Shown: positions 19,594 to 29,520, numbered from the stretch's first letter. The stretch: DNA of 64,000 bases from AP-15 sp963737145 (GCA_963737145.1 CAVTRO010000007.1:930001-994000), one strand, 5' to 3'. A program made the numbers and translations. Notes: generated by a model from the sequence alone, not told the origin.

Positions 19594-20579
19594 GGCGAGC
19601 GCAACAGCCGATGCAACGTGATTTCCGGCGGGCAGTTGAGCCGCACCGGGAGGATGCAGGAGCCGACCCCGACCGAGGTGTACCCGACCATGCCGCGATA
19701 GGTCCACGCTCCGGCCCCCATGCGTCTCGGCAGATCCGAGTCGAGAATGATCGGTATGGCGCCGGGCAGACAGATCTGTCCTCCATGGGTATGCCCGCTC
19801 AGCAGCAGGTGGAAGCCCGCATGCGCGGCCTGCCGATAGATCTCCGGGGTGTGCGACAGCAGGATCGCAAACTCCGCGGCGGGCACGCTCGACGCCGCCT
19901 TTTCGATATTGTCCACCCGGTAATAGTGGGCATCGTCGATGCCGACGAGGTGGATTTGTTCGGCTCCCCGCTCGATTGCCTCCGACTCGTTGAGCAGCAT
20001 CCGGATCCCGATCTCCTCCAACGCCGGGACCATACGGATCGAGTCATGGTTGCCCAAGACGCCGTAGACCGCGCCCTGGAGGTGCGCCCGGATTCGCGCC
20101 AGGACGTCTATTGCTGCCTGGTACGGACCATAGGTCTTCCCGCGATAATCGCCGGTCAGAACGCACAGATCGTAGGAAACAGTCGGCAGCAGCTCAATGA
20201 GGCGGCGCATCGCCCCGCCGTTCATGTCGGCATGCAAATCGCTGAGATGAAGGATCGTAAATCCGTCGAAGGGGTCCGGCACGTGGGGCAAGCGGATGTC
20301 ATGGCGCCGAATTTTTATGTCTTCGGCGTTTTTGCGCGCGCGCCAATAGAGCCCGGTCGCCATTAACGCTGTCCGAATGATCGAGGGGCTGAGATACCAG
20401 TTCTCGGGATGAAAGAAATTGATGCCCTGGCCGAATACCCGACCTTCGCGCTCATCCTCGATGCCGAGCCGCTGTCGCGCGTGCAGCCGTCCGAGTCGCT
20501 CTTCCAGTTTTTCCAGCACGCCGCGATCGATCGACAGGCCGGGGCGATGCCGCGGCTTTTCGGGCAGCTGAAGATCCAT
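19587..20579 (-). CDS. Calcineurin-like metallophosphoesterase
   Basis: A 330-residue protein with the complete metallophosphoesterase metal set: LHLSDLHAD near residue 113, LTGDYRG near 140, GVLGNHDS near 173, an ILLSHTPEIY His near 245 and SGHTHGGQICLPG near 262. The sequence is of the YkuE/LpxH-like group, which acts on lipids or nucleotides. No membrane segment or signal is obvious beyond a weakly hydrophobic stretch near 68-78. The substrate cannot be read. It is convergent with the CarS-like gene. Confidence 0.85.
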   Translation of the reverse strand: MDLQLPEKPRHRPGLSIDRGVLEKLEERLGRLHARQRLGIEDEREGRVFGQGINFFHPENWYLSPSIIRTALMATGLYWRARKNAEDIKIRRHDIRLPHVPDPFDGFTILHLSDLHADMNGGAMRRLIELLPTVSYDLCVLTGDYRGKTYGPYQAAIDVLARIRAHLQGAVYGVLGNHDSIRMVPALEEIGIRMLLNESEAIERGAEQIHLVGIDDAHYYRVDNIEKAASSVPAAEFAILLSHTPEIYRQAAHAGFHLLLSGHTHGGQICLPGAIPIILDSDLPRRMGAGAWTYRGMVGYTSVGVGSCILPVRLNCPPEITLHRLLRSPQ

Positions 20580-20829
20580 TTATCCCCCTAGGCGCGTCGG
20601 TTGTGCGCCCCTCGGGCTCGGTCCGTCACCCAGTCCCGTCGAAGATTGCGGCGAATGCATGGCGAGGCCTGCCGTTGGTTGTTGCTGCTTCTACAGCAAG
20701 GTTTTTTCGAAAGTGTGAAACGCCCTCGGCTCGTTCTTGGACAGGATGGCCGCGAACTGCGAGGGATCTTGCACTCGCCGCCCAGCGGCTGTATGTCACC
20801 ATGCCCAGGTTATACGACACGCTGCGCGG

Positions 20830-20905
<76 letters not shown>

Positions 20906-21257
20906 CACTTCCGTATTCTGTCGCTGTCTCACCAAACTAGAAGCACGGGGCGACAGGGGCTGATCCGTGGTGTCCGGCCGCTGACCGCCGACGACCATTG
21001 CGTCGAGGCACCTATTGCCACGATCGTCGCTTCTTGCCGACATCGGTCTTCGCTCCTCCTGTCAAGCGCCCGGCGATCTGCGGTTAATCCCTATGGGTTT
21101 TCGCCGGTCAGGCGCCTGTGAAGCTGGAATCGAGGGTTCATCATGGCTGCTGAAGCCTTGCTTGATCACAAATCTCGTCGTAGAACCGCCGACTGAACGG
21201 GAGTTTAGGATAATTCTTTGGTACCGGCTGGAAGCCGATCGGCATCGATCGCCATTG

Positions 21258-22487
21258 ATGGATGTCACATCTGAAATGTTAGAAGCAAAAACGAGGCTGG
21301 CGGGCGATCTTACGCCAGAATTGTCGATCGTGATGCCTTGCCTCAACGAGGCGCAGACGGTGGGCACCTGTGTTCAGAAGGCGCTGGCGTACCTTGAAAT
21401 GTACAATGTGCGAGGCGAGGTGATCGTTGCCGACAATGGCAGCAGCGACGGCTCGCAAGCAATCGCTGCCGGGTTTGGCGCCCGCGTGGTACCGGTCTCT
21501 TCGAGAGGATACGGAAACGCCCTGCGCGCGGGCATCAGAGAAGCGCGTGGCCGGTTCGTCATAATGGGCGACTCGGACGACAGCTACGATTTTCTGAGAT
21601 TGCAGCCGTTTGTCGAGAAGCTTCGCGACGGATATGACCTGGTGCTCGGCAACCGTTTCCGCGGTGGGATAGAGCCGGGCGCTATGCCCCCATTGCACCG
21701 TTTGTTTGGCAACCCGTTCCTGACCTTGATTGGCCGAACCTTATACCGGAGCCCGAGCCGGGATTTTTATTGCGGGCTGCGCGGCTTTCGACGTGACGCG
21801 GTGCTGGCGCTCGAACTCGATGCGACAGGGATGGAATTCGCCCTCGAAATGATCGTGAAGGCGAGCATTCACCATCTTCGGATCACCGAGGTGCCGACCC
21901 GCTTATCGGTCGACGGGCGCGGGCGGCCGTCGCACCTGCGCAGCTGGCGCGACGGGTGGCGCAGCCTTCGGTTTTTCCTGCTGCTCAGCCCGCGCTCAGT
22001 GTTTCTCTATCCGGGCGTCGCCGTTTTTCTGTTCGGCCTGCTGGCTACGCTTATCCTGTTTACCGGCGATATTGCCGTGGGACAAATCGGCTTCGCCGAG
22101 CATACGATGGTCATGACCGCGGCCGCGATCAATATCGGCTTCGAGGCGATGCTGTTTTGGGCCTTTGCGAAGGTGATCGCGATCCAGCGCGGGCTCCTTC
22201 TGCGCGACCCGCTGTTCGAGAAACTGCGGCAGGCGATGCCCCTCGAGCGCGGTCTTGCGCTGGGCGCATCGATGCTGCTTCTCGGCCTGATCACGTTTGG
22301 GGCCGCGCTGGCCGACTGGTTCGATGTCGGCTTCGGGACACTGACCAGAGGTAGCGCGATACGCTTCGTTATCGCAAGCAGCACGACACTGGTGCTTGGA
22401 GCGCAGATCCTCTACGGGTCGTTCTTCCTACACCTTCTCGATTACCGCGCGACATGTAGCACCACGGATCAGGTCCATCCCCGTTGA
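21258..22487 (+). CDS. Family 2 glycosyltransferase with C-terminal membrane segments
   Basis: A 409-residue protein. A GT2 domain (about residues 20-250) carries LSIVMPCLNEAQTVG, EVIVADNGSSDGSQ, a GDSDDSYDF (DxD-like) motif and DFYCGLRGFR. Three or four membrane helices follow in the last 150 residues. This layout is that of polyprenyl-phosphate mannosyl/glucosyltransferases (DPM/GtrB-like), which load a sugar onto a lipid carrier at the inner membrane. The ATG at 21258 is chosen because it opens close to the conserved strand; the open frame begins at 21015. It is followed by a second GT2. Confidence 0.8.
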   Translation: MDVTSEMLEAKTRLAGDLTPELSIVMPCLNEAQTVGTCVQKALAYLEMYNVRGEVIVADNGSSDGSQAIAAGFGARVVPVSSRGYGNALRAGIREARGRFVIMGDSDDSYDFLRLQPFVEKLRDGYDLVLGNRFRGGIEPGAMPPLHRLFGNPFLTLIGRTLYRSPSRDFYCGLRGFRRDAVLALELDATGMEFALEMIVKASIHHLRITEVPTRLSVDGRGRPSHLRSWRDGWRSLRFFLLLSPRSVFLYPGVAVFLFGLLATLILFTGDIAVGQIGFAEHTMVMTAAAINIGFEAMLFWAFAKVIAIQRGLLLRDPLFEKLRQAMPLERGLALGASMLLLGLITFGAALADWFDVGFGTLTRGSAIRFVIASSTTLVLGAQILYGSFFLHLLDYRATCSTTDQVHPR

Positions 22488-22518
22488 TCAAGCAGCATCG
22501 CGACTTACGAGGACGGGA

Positions 22519-23469
22519 ATGGAGGAGGTGTGGTTATCTGTAATTGTTCCGTCCCACAACGGGCAGCGTTGGCTTTCTACCGCGCTCCGATCGATCGCCG
22601 ACCAGAAAGAGCGTGGCATTGAGGTTATTGTTGTCGATTCGAGCACTGAAGATACGACTCTAGCAATTGCTGAATCGTTCTCGACTCAGCTTGTAATTCG
22701 GGCTTTTCGACGGCCTGACCTGCTCCCTTGGATGGCGAAGACCAATTTCGGAGTGGAGCAGGCGAAGGGCAATTGGATTTGCATGTTGCATCAAGACGAC
22801 CTTTGGCTGCCAAACCGATCGGCGCAGTTGCAGACCTGGGTGTTAAGCCGGCCTGACGCCGTAATGCATCTCCACCCCTGCTATATTGTCGATGAGGTTG
22901 GAAGGCGACTCGGGCTATGGCGTTGCCCGTTGCCGGCCGACGGCTCCCCGGTTCCGGCGCAGCTGCTATATGAACGGCTGCTGGTCCAGAATTTTATCGG
23001 GATCCCAACACCGGCAATCCGACGCGATGCTTACCTTATGGTCGGTGGGCTCGACAAGGCGCTGTGGTATACGGCAGACTGGGATCTGTATCTGAAGATC
23101 GCGTCGACCGGCGATATTTGTTACCATTCAACTCCACTGGCGTGCTTTCGGGTCCACAAGAATTCACTCACTGTTTTAGGAAGCCGGGATACTGAAGACT
23201 TCAGAACCCAACATAGCGCGATAATCGATCGTCACATCAATAAACTTATTCCTGATTCAAGAGCGGTTACACTGCGCCTTTCCGAAGCATCCATCGAGGT
23301 GAATGTGGCCCTCGCGGCAGCAGCTGCCGGCAAATTTGGTGCAATTAGCAAAGCGATACGTTCCGTACTTTTTCTTGGGCCGGCTGGTATAGCCCGGTAT
23401 TTATCCTATTCGAGGATCGTCGACCGTGCGCTTCCTCGATTGCGAGCCGCGGTTGCCGGGAGGTTTTGA
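22519..23469 (+). CDS. Family 2 glycosyltransferase
   Basis: A 316-residue soluble GT-A protein: LSVIVPSHNGQRWLSTAL, EVIVVDSSTEDTT, the donor-binding MLHQDDLWLP (DD-type motif) near residue 92 and WYTADWDLYLKI near 195. It probably adds one sugar to a surface polysaccharide or lipid-linked glycan. The codon use is noticeably more AT-rich than in the surrounding genes, a possible sign of transfer. The ATG at 22519 has GAGGACGGGA upstream. It is convergent with the methyltransferase gene that ends at 23531. Confidence 0.8.
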   Translation: MEEVWLSVIVPSHNGQRWLSTALRSIADQKERGIEVIVVDSSTEDTTLAIAESFSTQLVIRAFRRPDLLPWMAKTNFGVEQAKGNWICMLHQDDLWLPNRSAQLQTWVLSRPDAVMHLHPCYIVDEVGRRLGLWRCPLPADGSPVPAQLLYERLLVQNFIGIPTPAIRRDAYLMVGGLDKALWYTADWDLYLKIASTGDICYHSTPLACFRVHKNSLTVLGSRDTEDFRTQHSAIIDRHINKLIPDSRAVTLRLSEASIEVNVALAAAAAGKFGAISKAIRSVLFLGPAGIARYLSYSRIVDRALPRLRAAVAGRF

Positions 23470-23530
23470 CTGAAGCATCAAGGGTTGACCGAAGCTCGCT
23501 CGGTCCCGTGCCGAGTACAAAAGAGGTCGA

Positions 23531-24298
23531 TTAAGGCTTTATCAGCAAACCTTGGCCGGTGGGTAGGCTCAACACATTAACGCTCCTGTTCTCTGCAAAT
23601 CTGTCAAAAGCTATCTTCTGATTGATTTGTTTTCGCCATCCATAATCATCGAGAACAATGATACCCCCGGGCACCAATCGGTCCCAGAAATGCTCCGCTG
23701 CTGCGATCTCGGGTGCGGTGTTGTTCATATCTAACGAAACGTAACATATCGCCCTGGCGGTCACCTGCGAGAGCGTGTCGGGCACGACACCCCGGACAAT
23801 CCGGACCCCTCCAAACGGGCGGAACAATTCCACTACGTTTTCGTAGCAAGGCTCGTAGCCACCTGGCAGAATGCCTCGTCTTCGTTCGTCCTCGGAAATG
23901 AGCCGGTCAACCAGGCCCTCATACGTATCCAATAGCCAAAACTGCTTATTGAGCCGTTCGAAGTCGATGTAATGGATCACTGCGCGTGACAAACCGCCGC
24001 GATTGACGCCGCACTCGACGAAGTCGCCTTCCTTGTTGCGCACGCTCCAGGCTGCCCAGCAGCAGACATAAGCACGCCATTCAACGTCCTGGCGGCCCCA
24101 CGACCCAGTAGCCTTGCCGAGACGATAAGCCTCCCGGAATTTTTGATCCTTGCGGAAGTCAGAGTTATGGACCGTAAGTAGCCCATCCTGAAGGTAGGCG
24201 CCGCGAGCCCGATACGCCATATATGCCAATGTCATAACCGTCGACGGTGCGTAGAAACGAAATTTGTTGGCAGCCCGATGAAGTAGATCAGTCAGCAT
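23531..24298 (-). CDS. TylF/macrocin-O-methyltransferase-like protein
   Basis: A 255-residue protein. The SAM site GDFVECGVNRGGLSRAV is at residues 91-107, followed by FWLLDTYEGL, a metal-type CYVSLDMNNTAPE segment near 185 and GGIIVLDDYGW at 211-221. Relatives are TylF and NovP-type sugar O-methyltransferases, and many sit in surface-glycan clusters as here. A run of hydrophobic residues near 19-30 could be a membrane contact. The ATG at 24298 has a strong GGGGGG site upstream; the open frame reaches 24766 only by antisense chance. The 313-base divergent gap to 24612 holds no other gene and is probably regulatory. Confidence 0.8.
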   Translation of the reverse strand: MLTDLLHRAANKFRFYAPSTVMTLAYMAYRARGAYLQDGLLTVHNSDFRKDQKFREAYRLGKATGSWGRQDVEWRAYVCCWAAWSVRNKEGDFVECGVNRGGLSRAVIHYIDFERLNKQFWLLDTYEGLVDRLISEDERRRGILPGGYEPCYENVVELFRPFGGVRIVRGVVPDTLSQVTARAICYVSLDMNNTAPEIAAAEHFWDRLVPGGIIVLDDYGWRKQINQKIAFDRFAENRSVNVLSLPTGQGLLIKP

Positions 24299-24611
24299 AG
24301 ATTTCCCCCCATTGGATATGAGGCAAGCTGTTGGGCGTGGGACATTCGGGCTCGGAGAGCCGGCCGCGTTGTTGCGGATCTCGCTGAGATATGGGAAGCA
24401 GCAAAGTACTGAAGAGCCTTTTTTCTGATGCCAACCGCATCGTTGCGCAACGAGATCCGCCTCCATCGTGATCTGTAATCGTAAGCATGACACCATCGGC
24501 TGGTACCTCCCGGTTCGCAGGCATTGACTTGGCCGCGCGGAACCGGCATTCTCCGCACCGATACCAGGGGTAACCGCCATCCTTAAAATTCTGGCGACCA
24601 GCGCTCGCATT

Positions 24612-25553
24612 TTGGTCACCGCGGGACTAATTTTGGCGCTAGGAACGCGGTTTGATATAGGCCAAGCTGCTGAGCTTATAAGCCACGCCAATCTGCCTCT
24701 GATCGTGGCAACGCTTCTGGTATTCTTGATCGCGAATATCGTGGTCGGCTGGCGCTGGCAACTCATTCTGTCGGCCGAGGCGCCTTCCCCCGGGTCCGCG
24801 ACATTACTGAAGATCGTATTTGTCGGCCTCTTTTTTAATCAGGTCCTGCCGACCGGTGTCGGCGGCGACGCCGTTCGCGCATGGCGTTGCAGCCGGGTGG
24901 GCATCGCCTTGGGCGCTGCAATTAGGAGTATTCTGCTCGATCGCGCCTGCGGCTACCTGGTGTTGGTGGTTCTGTACGCAGTCGCGCTGCCGACCCTGTT
25001 GCAAATTCTGTCTGACGCGCGGGAACGCGGCGCCGTGCTCGCCGTGCTTGCAGTCGGCCTCCTTGGGCTGCTTGCGCTCGTATCGCTGGATCGCCTGCCT
25101 CGGCCAATCTTGCGACTTCGACTGATGGCGCCATTTGCCGAGTTGTCGCGAGCCAGTCGGCGCCTGTTCACGAACCCCAGACGGTGCAGCACCGTTCTCG
25201 GTCTGTCCGTGATTACGATCGCGTTCACTGTCCTTGGCTTTAAGTTTGTCGGGGATGCTGTCGGGAGCCGGCTTTCGCTCGGCAGTTGGATGATGATCGT
25301 GCCCCCTGTGACTTTGATTTAGCTGGTACCGGTATCGCTGGCCGGATGGGGGGTTCGGGAAGCGGCGCTGGTCGTCGCGCTCGGCTCATTCGGGGTTCCA
25401 GCCGAGGCGGCGCTGGCGACCTCGGTTCTAGTAGGTGTCTGTCTGATCGTGGTGGGCTTGCCCGGCGGTTTGATCTGGCTTGCGGATTGGGACATTACAA
25501 CATCACCCAGGCAGAAACGCCCAAGCCCCAGCGTTTCGACTAGCGGGAATTAG
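24612..25553 (+). pseudogene. Flippase-like (LPG synthase TM domain/UPF0104) protein with in-frame stop
   Basis: The frame encodes a polytopic membrane protein with the UPF0104 pattern: WRWQLILSAE, GLFFNQVLPTGVGGDAVRAW and SILLDRACG. It stops at a TAG (25320-25322) right after PPVTLI. The same frame then goes on with the expected C-terminus LVPVSLAGWGVREAALVVAL and GLPGGLIWL to a second stop at 25551. Relatives normally have Gln or a similar residue before LVPVSLAGWG, so the TAG is most easily explained as a CAG-to-TAG change or an error. If real, the protein lacks its last two or three helices. The start TTG at 24612 is uncertain. Confidence 0.65.
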
Positions 25554-25572
25554 GGAAAGGTCGCTGCGGAGG

Positions 25573-25905
25573 TTACGGCGCAAAGGCGGCGTGAGCGAAA
25601 GGCGCAAAGGGAAAGAGTGCGAGGCGCACCTCCATCGGCACGCCGATGCTCCACACCTTGTGGACGAGAAGGATGTAGCGGCTGCCTAAGACGCCCAGCA
25701 CGCACAGTCCCGCTGCAGCTGCGAGCATCCGCCTGCGCCAAGTCCCTGAAAAATCGGCGGCGGTCAAGGCCGCGGTTGGGATATACGAAAAGCGCGATAG
25801 AAGCATACCACGCGGGCGGTTTCTGTGCTCGACCGGACGCCGCTTTTTATAGCAACATGGGCGGATGACGTATCGGTTCACCTTCGGGCGCGATGCCCGG
25901 GTCAA
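25573..25905 (-). CDS. Possible small membrane protein (low support)
   Basis: A 110-residue frame whose middle (about residues 55-80) is hydrophobic, RMLAAAAGLCVLGVLGSRYI, with a proline- and phenylalanine-rich tail FPFAPFAHAAFAP. The tail is encoded by a purine-rich GGCGCAAAGG-type direct repeat (25580-25620), which in many genomes is non-coding. A shorter start at MLLSRFSYIP (25806) would avoid overlap with the MFS gene. No family is recognised. It is listed only so that the 25554-25864 stretch is described. Confidence 0.2.
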   Translation of the reverse strand: MTRASRPKVNRYVIRPCCYKKRRPVEHRNRPRGMLLSRFSYIPTAALTAADFSGTWRRRMLAAAAGLCVLGVLGSRYILLVHKVWSIGVPMEVRLALFPFAPFAHAAFAP

Positions 25906-27082
25906 TGCGCTGCTCGGGACCGGGCACTTTCTGTCCCATTTCTATCAGCTCTGTCTGCCGCCGCTGTTCATCGCCTGGCAGAAGACGTTCGATGTTTCGT
26001 TTGCCGAGCTGGGGCTGGCGATGGCGGTCATGGCGGGCGCGGCGGCGGTGATGCAGACCCCGATGGGGTTTCTCGTCGACCGCTATGGCGCACGGCGGTT
26101 CCTGATCGGCGGAACCTTGTTGATGACCCTGTCGATCGCGGCGATGGGGCTGGCAACCGCCTATTGGCAGGTGGTCGGGCTGGCGTTGCTGTCAGGGGTC
26201 GGCAACTCGGTCTTTCACCCGGCGGATTACGCGATCCTCAGCGGGTCGGTGGATCGGGCGAAATTGGGGCGCTCCTTTGCCTTTCACACCTTTACCGGTC
26301 ATGTCGGGTTTGCCGCCGCCCCGCCGGCGACGGCGGCTCTGGCATTGCTGTTCGGCTGGCGCGGCGCGCTCTTGTTCATCGGCCTTCTGGGGCTACCGGT
26401 CGTTGCGACGATCCTGTGGCAGAGCCGCATCCTGAGCGATCACGCTGGGGAGCCGCGCCGCCGCGCGGCTGCACCGGCTTCCGGCATGCGGTTGCTGCTG
26501 CGCCGCTCGACGCTGATGTTCTTTGCGTTCTTCATGGTCTCGTCGATGGCCGGGGCGGGGATCCAATCCTGGTTGATCACAATCCTCCACGAAGTGCATG
26601 GCCTGACGATCGAGGCGGCATCTTCGGCCTTGACCGGGTATATGGTCGGCATGATCGGCGGCGTGCTGGTCGGCGGCTGGGTGGCTGACCGCACCGACCG
26701 GCATCTGCCGTTCGTCGTAGTCCTGACCGTCGGCGCCGCGGCGCTGCTGTTGCTGACCGGCGTCGTCTCGCTCGCCGAATTGCCCACCATCGGCGTTCTT
26801 TTCGCCGCGGGGATCATGACCGGGGCGAGCCGCACGCCGCGCGATGTGATGGTAAAGGACGCGGCGCCGGCGGGCCAGATCGGCAAGGTGTTCGGGTTCG
26901 TCAGCTCCGGCATGTCCTTAGGCGGCGCGATCATGCCGGTGCCCTACGGCATGATCATCGATGCCGGACGGCCCGATCTCGTGCTGGTCGTGGTGGCCGC
27001 GCTCCTGCTATTGAGCCTCCTATGCGCCGGCGGCGCCCGTGTCGGGATCCGCCGCGCGCCGGTGCCGTTGGCTGCAGAATAA
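25865..27082 (+). CDS. MFS transporter
   Basis: A 405-residue major facilitator with 12 likely membrane segments. The loop 2-3 signature reads GFLVDRYGARRFLIGG, and helix 4-5 contains GVGNSVFHPADYAIL, typical of the fosmidomycin-resistance (Fsr)-like group. A second signature-like loop VGGWVADRTDRH is near residue 275. The substrate is unknown. The metallo-beta-lactamase gene starts 21 bases downstream, so the two probably form a transcript, and the wider cluster (deacetylases, lactonase, dehydrogenase) suggests uptake or export of an organic compound. Confidence 0.85.
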   Translation: MTYRFTFGRDARVNALLGTGHFLSHFYQLCLPPLFIAWQKTFDVSFAELGLAMAVMAGAAAVMQTPMGFLVDRYGARRFLIGGTLLMTLSIAAMGLATAYWQVVGLALLSGVGNSVFHPADYAILSGSVDRAKLGRSFAFHTFTGHVGFAAAPPATAALALLFGWRGALLFIGLLGLPVVATILWQSRILSDHAGEPRRRAAAPASGMRLLLRRSTLMFFAFFMVSSMAGAGIQSWLITILHEVHGLTIEAASSALTGYMVGMIGGVLVGGWVADRTDRHLPFVVVLTVGAAALLLLTGVVSLAELPTIGVLFAAGIMTGASRTPRDVMVKDAAPAGQIGKVFGFVSSGMSLGGAIMPVPYGMIIDAGRPDLVLVVVAALLLLSLLCAGGARVGIRRAPVPLAAE

Positions 27083-27102
27083 TATCGAGAGAGGAGAGCG
27101 CG

Positions 27103-27975
27103 ATGCGCAGGGTCGGTTCACACTCGATCACCGAGGTCTATTTTGCCGGCTGCAATCCGAGCTTTGTCGAGACCAGCGACGGCTATGTGATGATCGACTT
27201 GCCGCAGCAGCCGATTGACGCGGTGCGCTGGCGCGAGCGCATGGAGGACAAGGCGCCGATCCGCTACCTGATAAACACCGAGCCGCATGGCGACCACATC
27301 TCCGGCAACGCTTATTTCCCGAACATCAAGGTCGTCGGGCAGGTCAAGTTGCAGGAATGCTTCGAACGCTACCTCTATGCGTTCGGCTCGCTCGAGGAAA
27401 AACGCGAGCGCTTCAAGCAGACCGACCCCGACAGCGTCTTTCTGGTCGGGCACCCGGACTACCCGGCATCGAACCCGCCGACGATGACCTTCAACGACCG
27501 GCTGACCTTGCACGTCGGCAACCACACCTTCAACATCATCCATATGCCGGGCCACACCGCACCGCAGACCTCGGTCCATGTGCCCGAAGAAGGCGTCGTG
27601 TTCACCGGCGACAACGTCTTCCACAAATGCCGCAGCTGGCTGCAGGAATGCGACCCGTGGGAGTGGCTCGCGGCGCTCAACAGCATCGCGGCGCTCGATG
27701 TCGAGACGGTCGTCCCCGGGCACGGCGAGCCTTGCACGAAGGCCTATCTGAAGGAGCAGGGCCAGATCGTCGAGAACTGGGTCGGCTATATCGAGCGGTT
27801 TGTCGAGCGCGGCCTCGGCCCCGACGAGATCCTGAAGGAGCCGCTCGAAGTCACCAAACAGGATCCCTACCCGATCGGCCAGCGCCTCTTCATCCACGAT
27901 GAAAGGCTGACCGGGATGATCGTGCGCAACCTCCACCAGCGCATCCTGGAGAAGAAGCAGGCGGGCGCCTCGTAG
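27103..27975 (+). CDS. Metallo-beta-lactamase-fold hydrolase
   Basis: A 290-residue protein with the MBL fold. The metal motif reads NTEPHGDHISGN (residues 58-69): the first His of HxHxDH is Glu60, while His62, Asp64 and His65 are kept. Later ligands appear as MPGHTAPQ near 152, FTGDNVFH near 170 and VPGHGEP near 205. The Glu substitution occurs in some SoxH-like and quinoprotein-linked members, so activity is still likely. The ATG at 27103 follows GAGAGGAGAG and lies 21 bases after the MFS gene. The substrate is unknown. Confidence 0.85.
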   Translation: MRRVGSHSITEVYFAGCNPSFVETSDGYVMIDLPQQPIDAVRWRERMEDKAPIRYLINTEPHGDHISGNAYFPNIKVVGQVKLQECFERYLYAFGSLEEKRERFKQTDPDSVFLVGHPDYPASNPPTMTFNDRLTLHVGNHTFNIIHMPGHTAPQTSVHVPEEGVVFTGDNVFHKCRSWLQECDPWEWLAALNSIAALDVETVVPGHGEPCTKAYLKEQGQIVENWVGYIERFVERGLGPDEILKEPLEVTKQDPYPIGQRLFIHDERLTGMIVRNLHQRILEKKQAGAS

Positions 27976-28003
27976 CGCGAAGCAGGCTAGACCTCGTGCG
28001 GGG

Positions 28004-28465
28004 CTAGCCGGACCGGCGCGGCAGCGAACGGCGCTCCACCTGAAATGTGGGCTGCTTCCTCGGCTGCGAACGCGGGGTAAAGGCGCCCGGCCTCTCGCCG
28101 TCATCGTCGCCGGGCGGCGGCATCACACGGCGCGGCGCGCGCGGCGGCACCCCAGCGGCGCGTGGGGCTGCCCGGGGGGCGGCGCGCGGCTTCTTGGCCG
28201 TTAACGGGCGCTCGCTTATCCGCACATCGAGGTTGTAGCCGTCGATTGCCGCGCCGTTCATCGCCTCTACGGCGAGCTTTGCCGCGCGCTCCGTCGCGAT
28301 ATCGACAAACCCGTAGCGCAGCCGTTTTCCGGTCGCCGGATCGTGGGCCACCGTGGCGCTCAATACGATCCCGAAAGCGTCAAAGGCCTCGGCCAGTTGC
28401 TCGTCGGAAATCTCCGGCGGCAAATTCGCGACGAAAACATTGCCGCGGAAATTTTGTGATCTCAT
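28004..28465 (-). CDS. RRM-type RNA-binding protein with proline/arginine-rich tail
   Basis: A 153-residue protein. One RRM domain spans about residues 8-88: RNP2 is VFVANLP and RNP1 is LRYGFVDIA. The RNP1 Gly-Phe keeps one of the two aromatic contacts seen in eukaryotic RRMs. The tail is low complexity, rich in Pro, Ala and Arg (PRAAPRAAPRAAG), which is common in bacterial RRM proteins tied to cold response or RNA handling. It lies antisense between the MBL gene and the deacetylase genes and does not belong to their operon. Confidence 0.85.
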   Translation of the reverse strand: MRSQNFRGNVFVANLPPEISDEQLAEAFDAFGIVLSATVAHDPATGKRLRYGFVDIATERAAKLAVEAMNGAAIDGYNLDVRISERPLTAKKPRAAPRAAPRAAGVPPRAPRRVMPPPGDDDGERPGAFTPRSQPRKQPTFQVERRSLPRRSG

Positions 28466-28644
28466 CGGCTCCCCTGTTCTCGCCCACCTCTAAGGGCGCG
28501 GCCGCTCCGCCCGAGAGTGGAGCCGCGCGCAGCCTTTAAGGAATGTAGACTTTGCACCGCTGGTTTGCAGTATTGCACCGGGTGGCCAATCGCCGCGCCA
28601 CCCAAAAGGGTTATGCTTTGCTTGGTAACGATCGGGAGGGCATT

Positions 28645-29520
28645 ATGATCCCGCGGGAACGCTGCGCCTATTCGGCAATCGTCGACCGGCCGCCGCTTAT
28701 TTTGCCTGACCGCGCCCGCGTTGTCATTTGGACCATTGTCAATCTCGAATTCTGGGACATCGCGCGGCCGATGGCGCGGCAGGTCTTGCCGGCGCCGACC
28801 GGCCGGGTGCTGCTGCCGGACGTGCCGAACTGGGCATGGCACGAATACGGCATGCGGGTCGGCGTGTGGCGTTTTTTCGAGCTGTTCGCGCGCCTCGCGA
28901 TCCGCCCGACCCTGTCGATCAATGCGCGGGTATGCGAGGAATACGCACGCGTCGCTGGAGCAGCGCGGGACGCCGGCTGGGAGTTCATGGGCCACGCCTG
29001 GGAGCAGATGCCGATCCACAACGTCGAGGATCAATTCGCGATGATCGACCAATCGCTCGGCGTACTTGAGCGGTTCGCCGGCACGCGGCCGGTCGGCTGG
29101 CTCGGGCCGGGGTTGACCGAAACCGAGGATACGCCGGACCTGCTTGCCGCCGCCGGCGTCAAATACGTCGGCGACTGGGTCTATGACGACGAGCCGACGG
29201 AAATTCGCACTGCGCACGGCTCGCTCGTCACCTTGCCCTATACGGTCGAGCTCAACGACATCCCGATGATGCTCGTCCAGCACCATGAATTGGCTTACTT
29301 CACGCAGCGCTGCATCGACAGCTTCGAGCGGCTCTACCGGGAAGGCGCCGAGCGGGCAAAGATCATGGCGATCGCGATCCACCCCTACATCAGCGGGCAG
29401 CCGCACCGGATCAAATACCTTGAAGCCGTGTACGACCATGTCAACCGCTTTGCCGGCGTTTTGCACTGGAACGGGGCCGAGATCCTCGACTGGTACATAT
29501 CCGCGAGGGGAAACCAGTGA
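28645..29520 (+). CDS. Polysaccharide deacetylase/PuuE-like protein (copy 1)
   Basis: A 291-residue NodB-fold protein. VVIWTIVNLEFWD (27-39) replaces the usual strand ending in Asp-Asp, and WEFMGHAWEQMP (112-123) occupies the place of the His motif. GWLGPGLTET, YDDEP and AIAIHPYISGQPHR complete the pattern. This resembles the PuuE/allantoinase-like branch rather than chitin or peptidoglycan deacetylases, so it may hydrolyse a C-N amide bond in a small molecule. The ATG at 28645 follows GGGAGGG. The stop overlaps the ATG of a close paralogue (TGATG). Confidence 0.75.
   Translation: MIPRERCAYSAIVDRPPLILPDRARVVIWTIVNLEFWDIARPMARQVLPAPTGRVLLPDVPNWAWHEYGMRVGVWRFFELFARLAIRPTLSINARVCEEYARVAGAARDAGWEFMGHAWEQMPIHNVEDQFAMIDQSLGVLERFAGTRPVGWLGPGLTETEDTPDLLAAAGVKYVGDWVYDDEPTEIRTAHGSLVTLPYTVELNDIPMMLVQHHELAYFTQRCIDSFERLYREGAERAKIMAIAIHPYISGQPHRIKYLEAVYDHVNRFAGVLHWNGAEILDWYISARGNQ

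Noticed and set aside
27118..28104. 328-codon minus-strand frame opposite the MBL gene
   Set aside because: Antisense shadow of the MBL gene; the sense frame has the metal-binding motifs.
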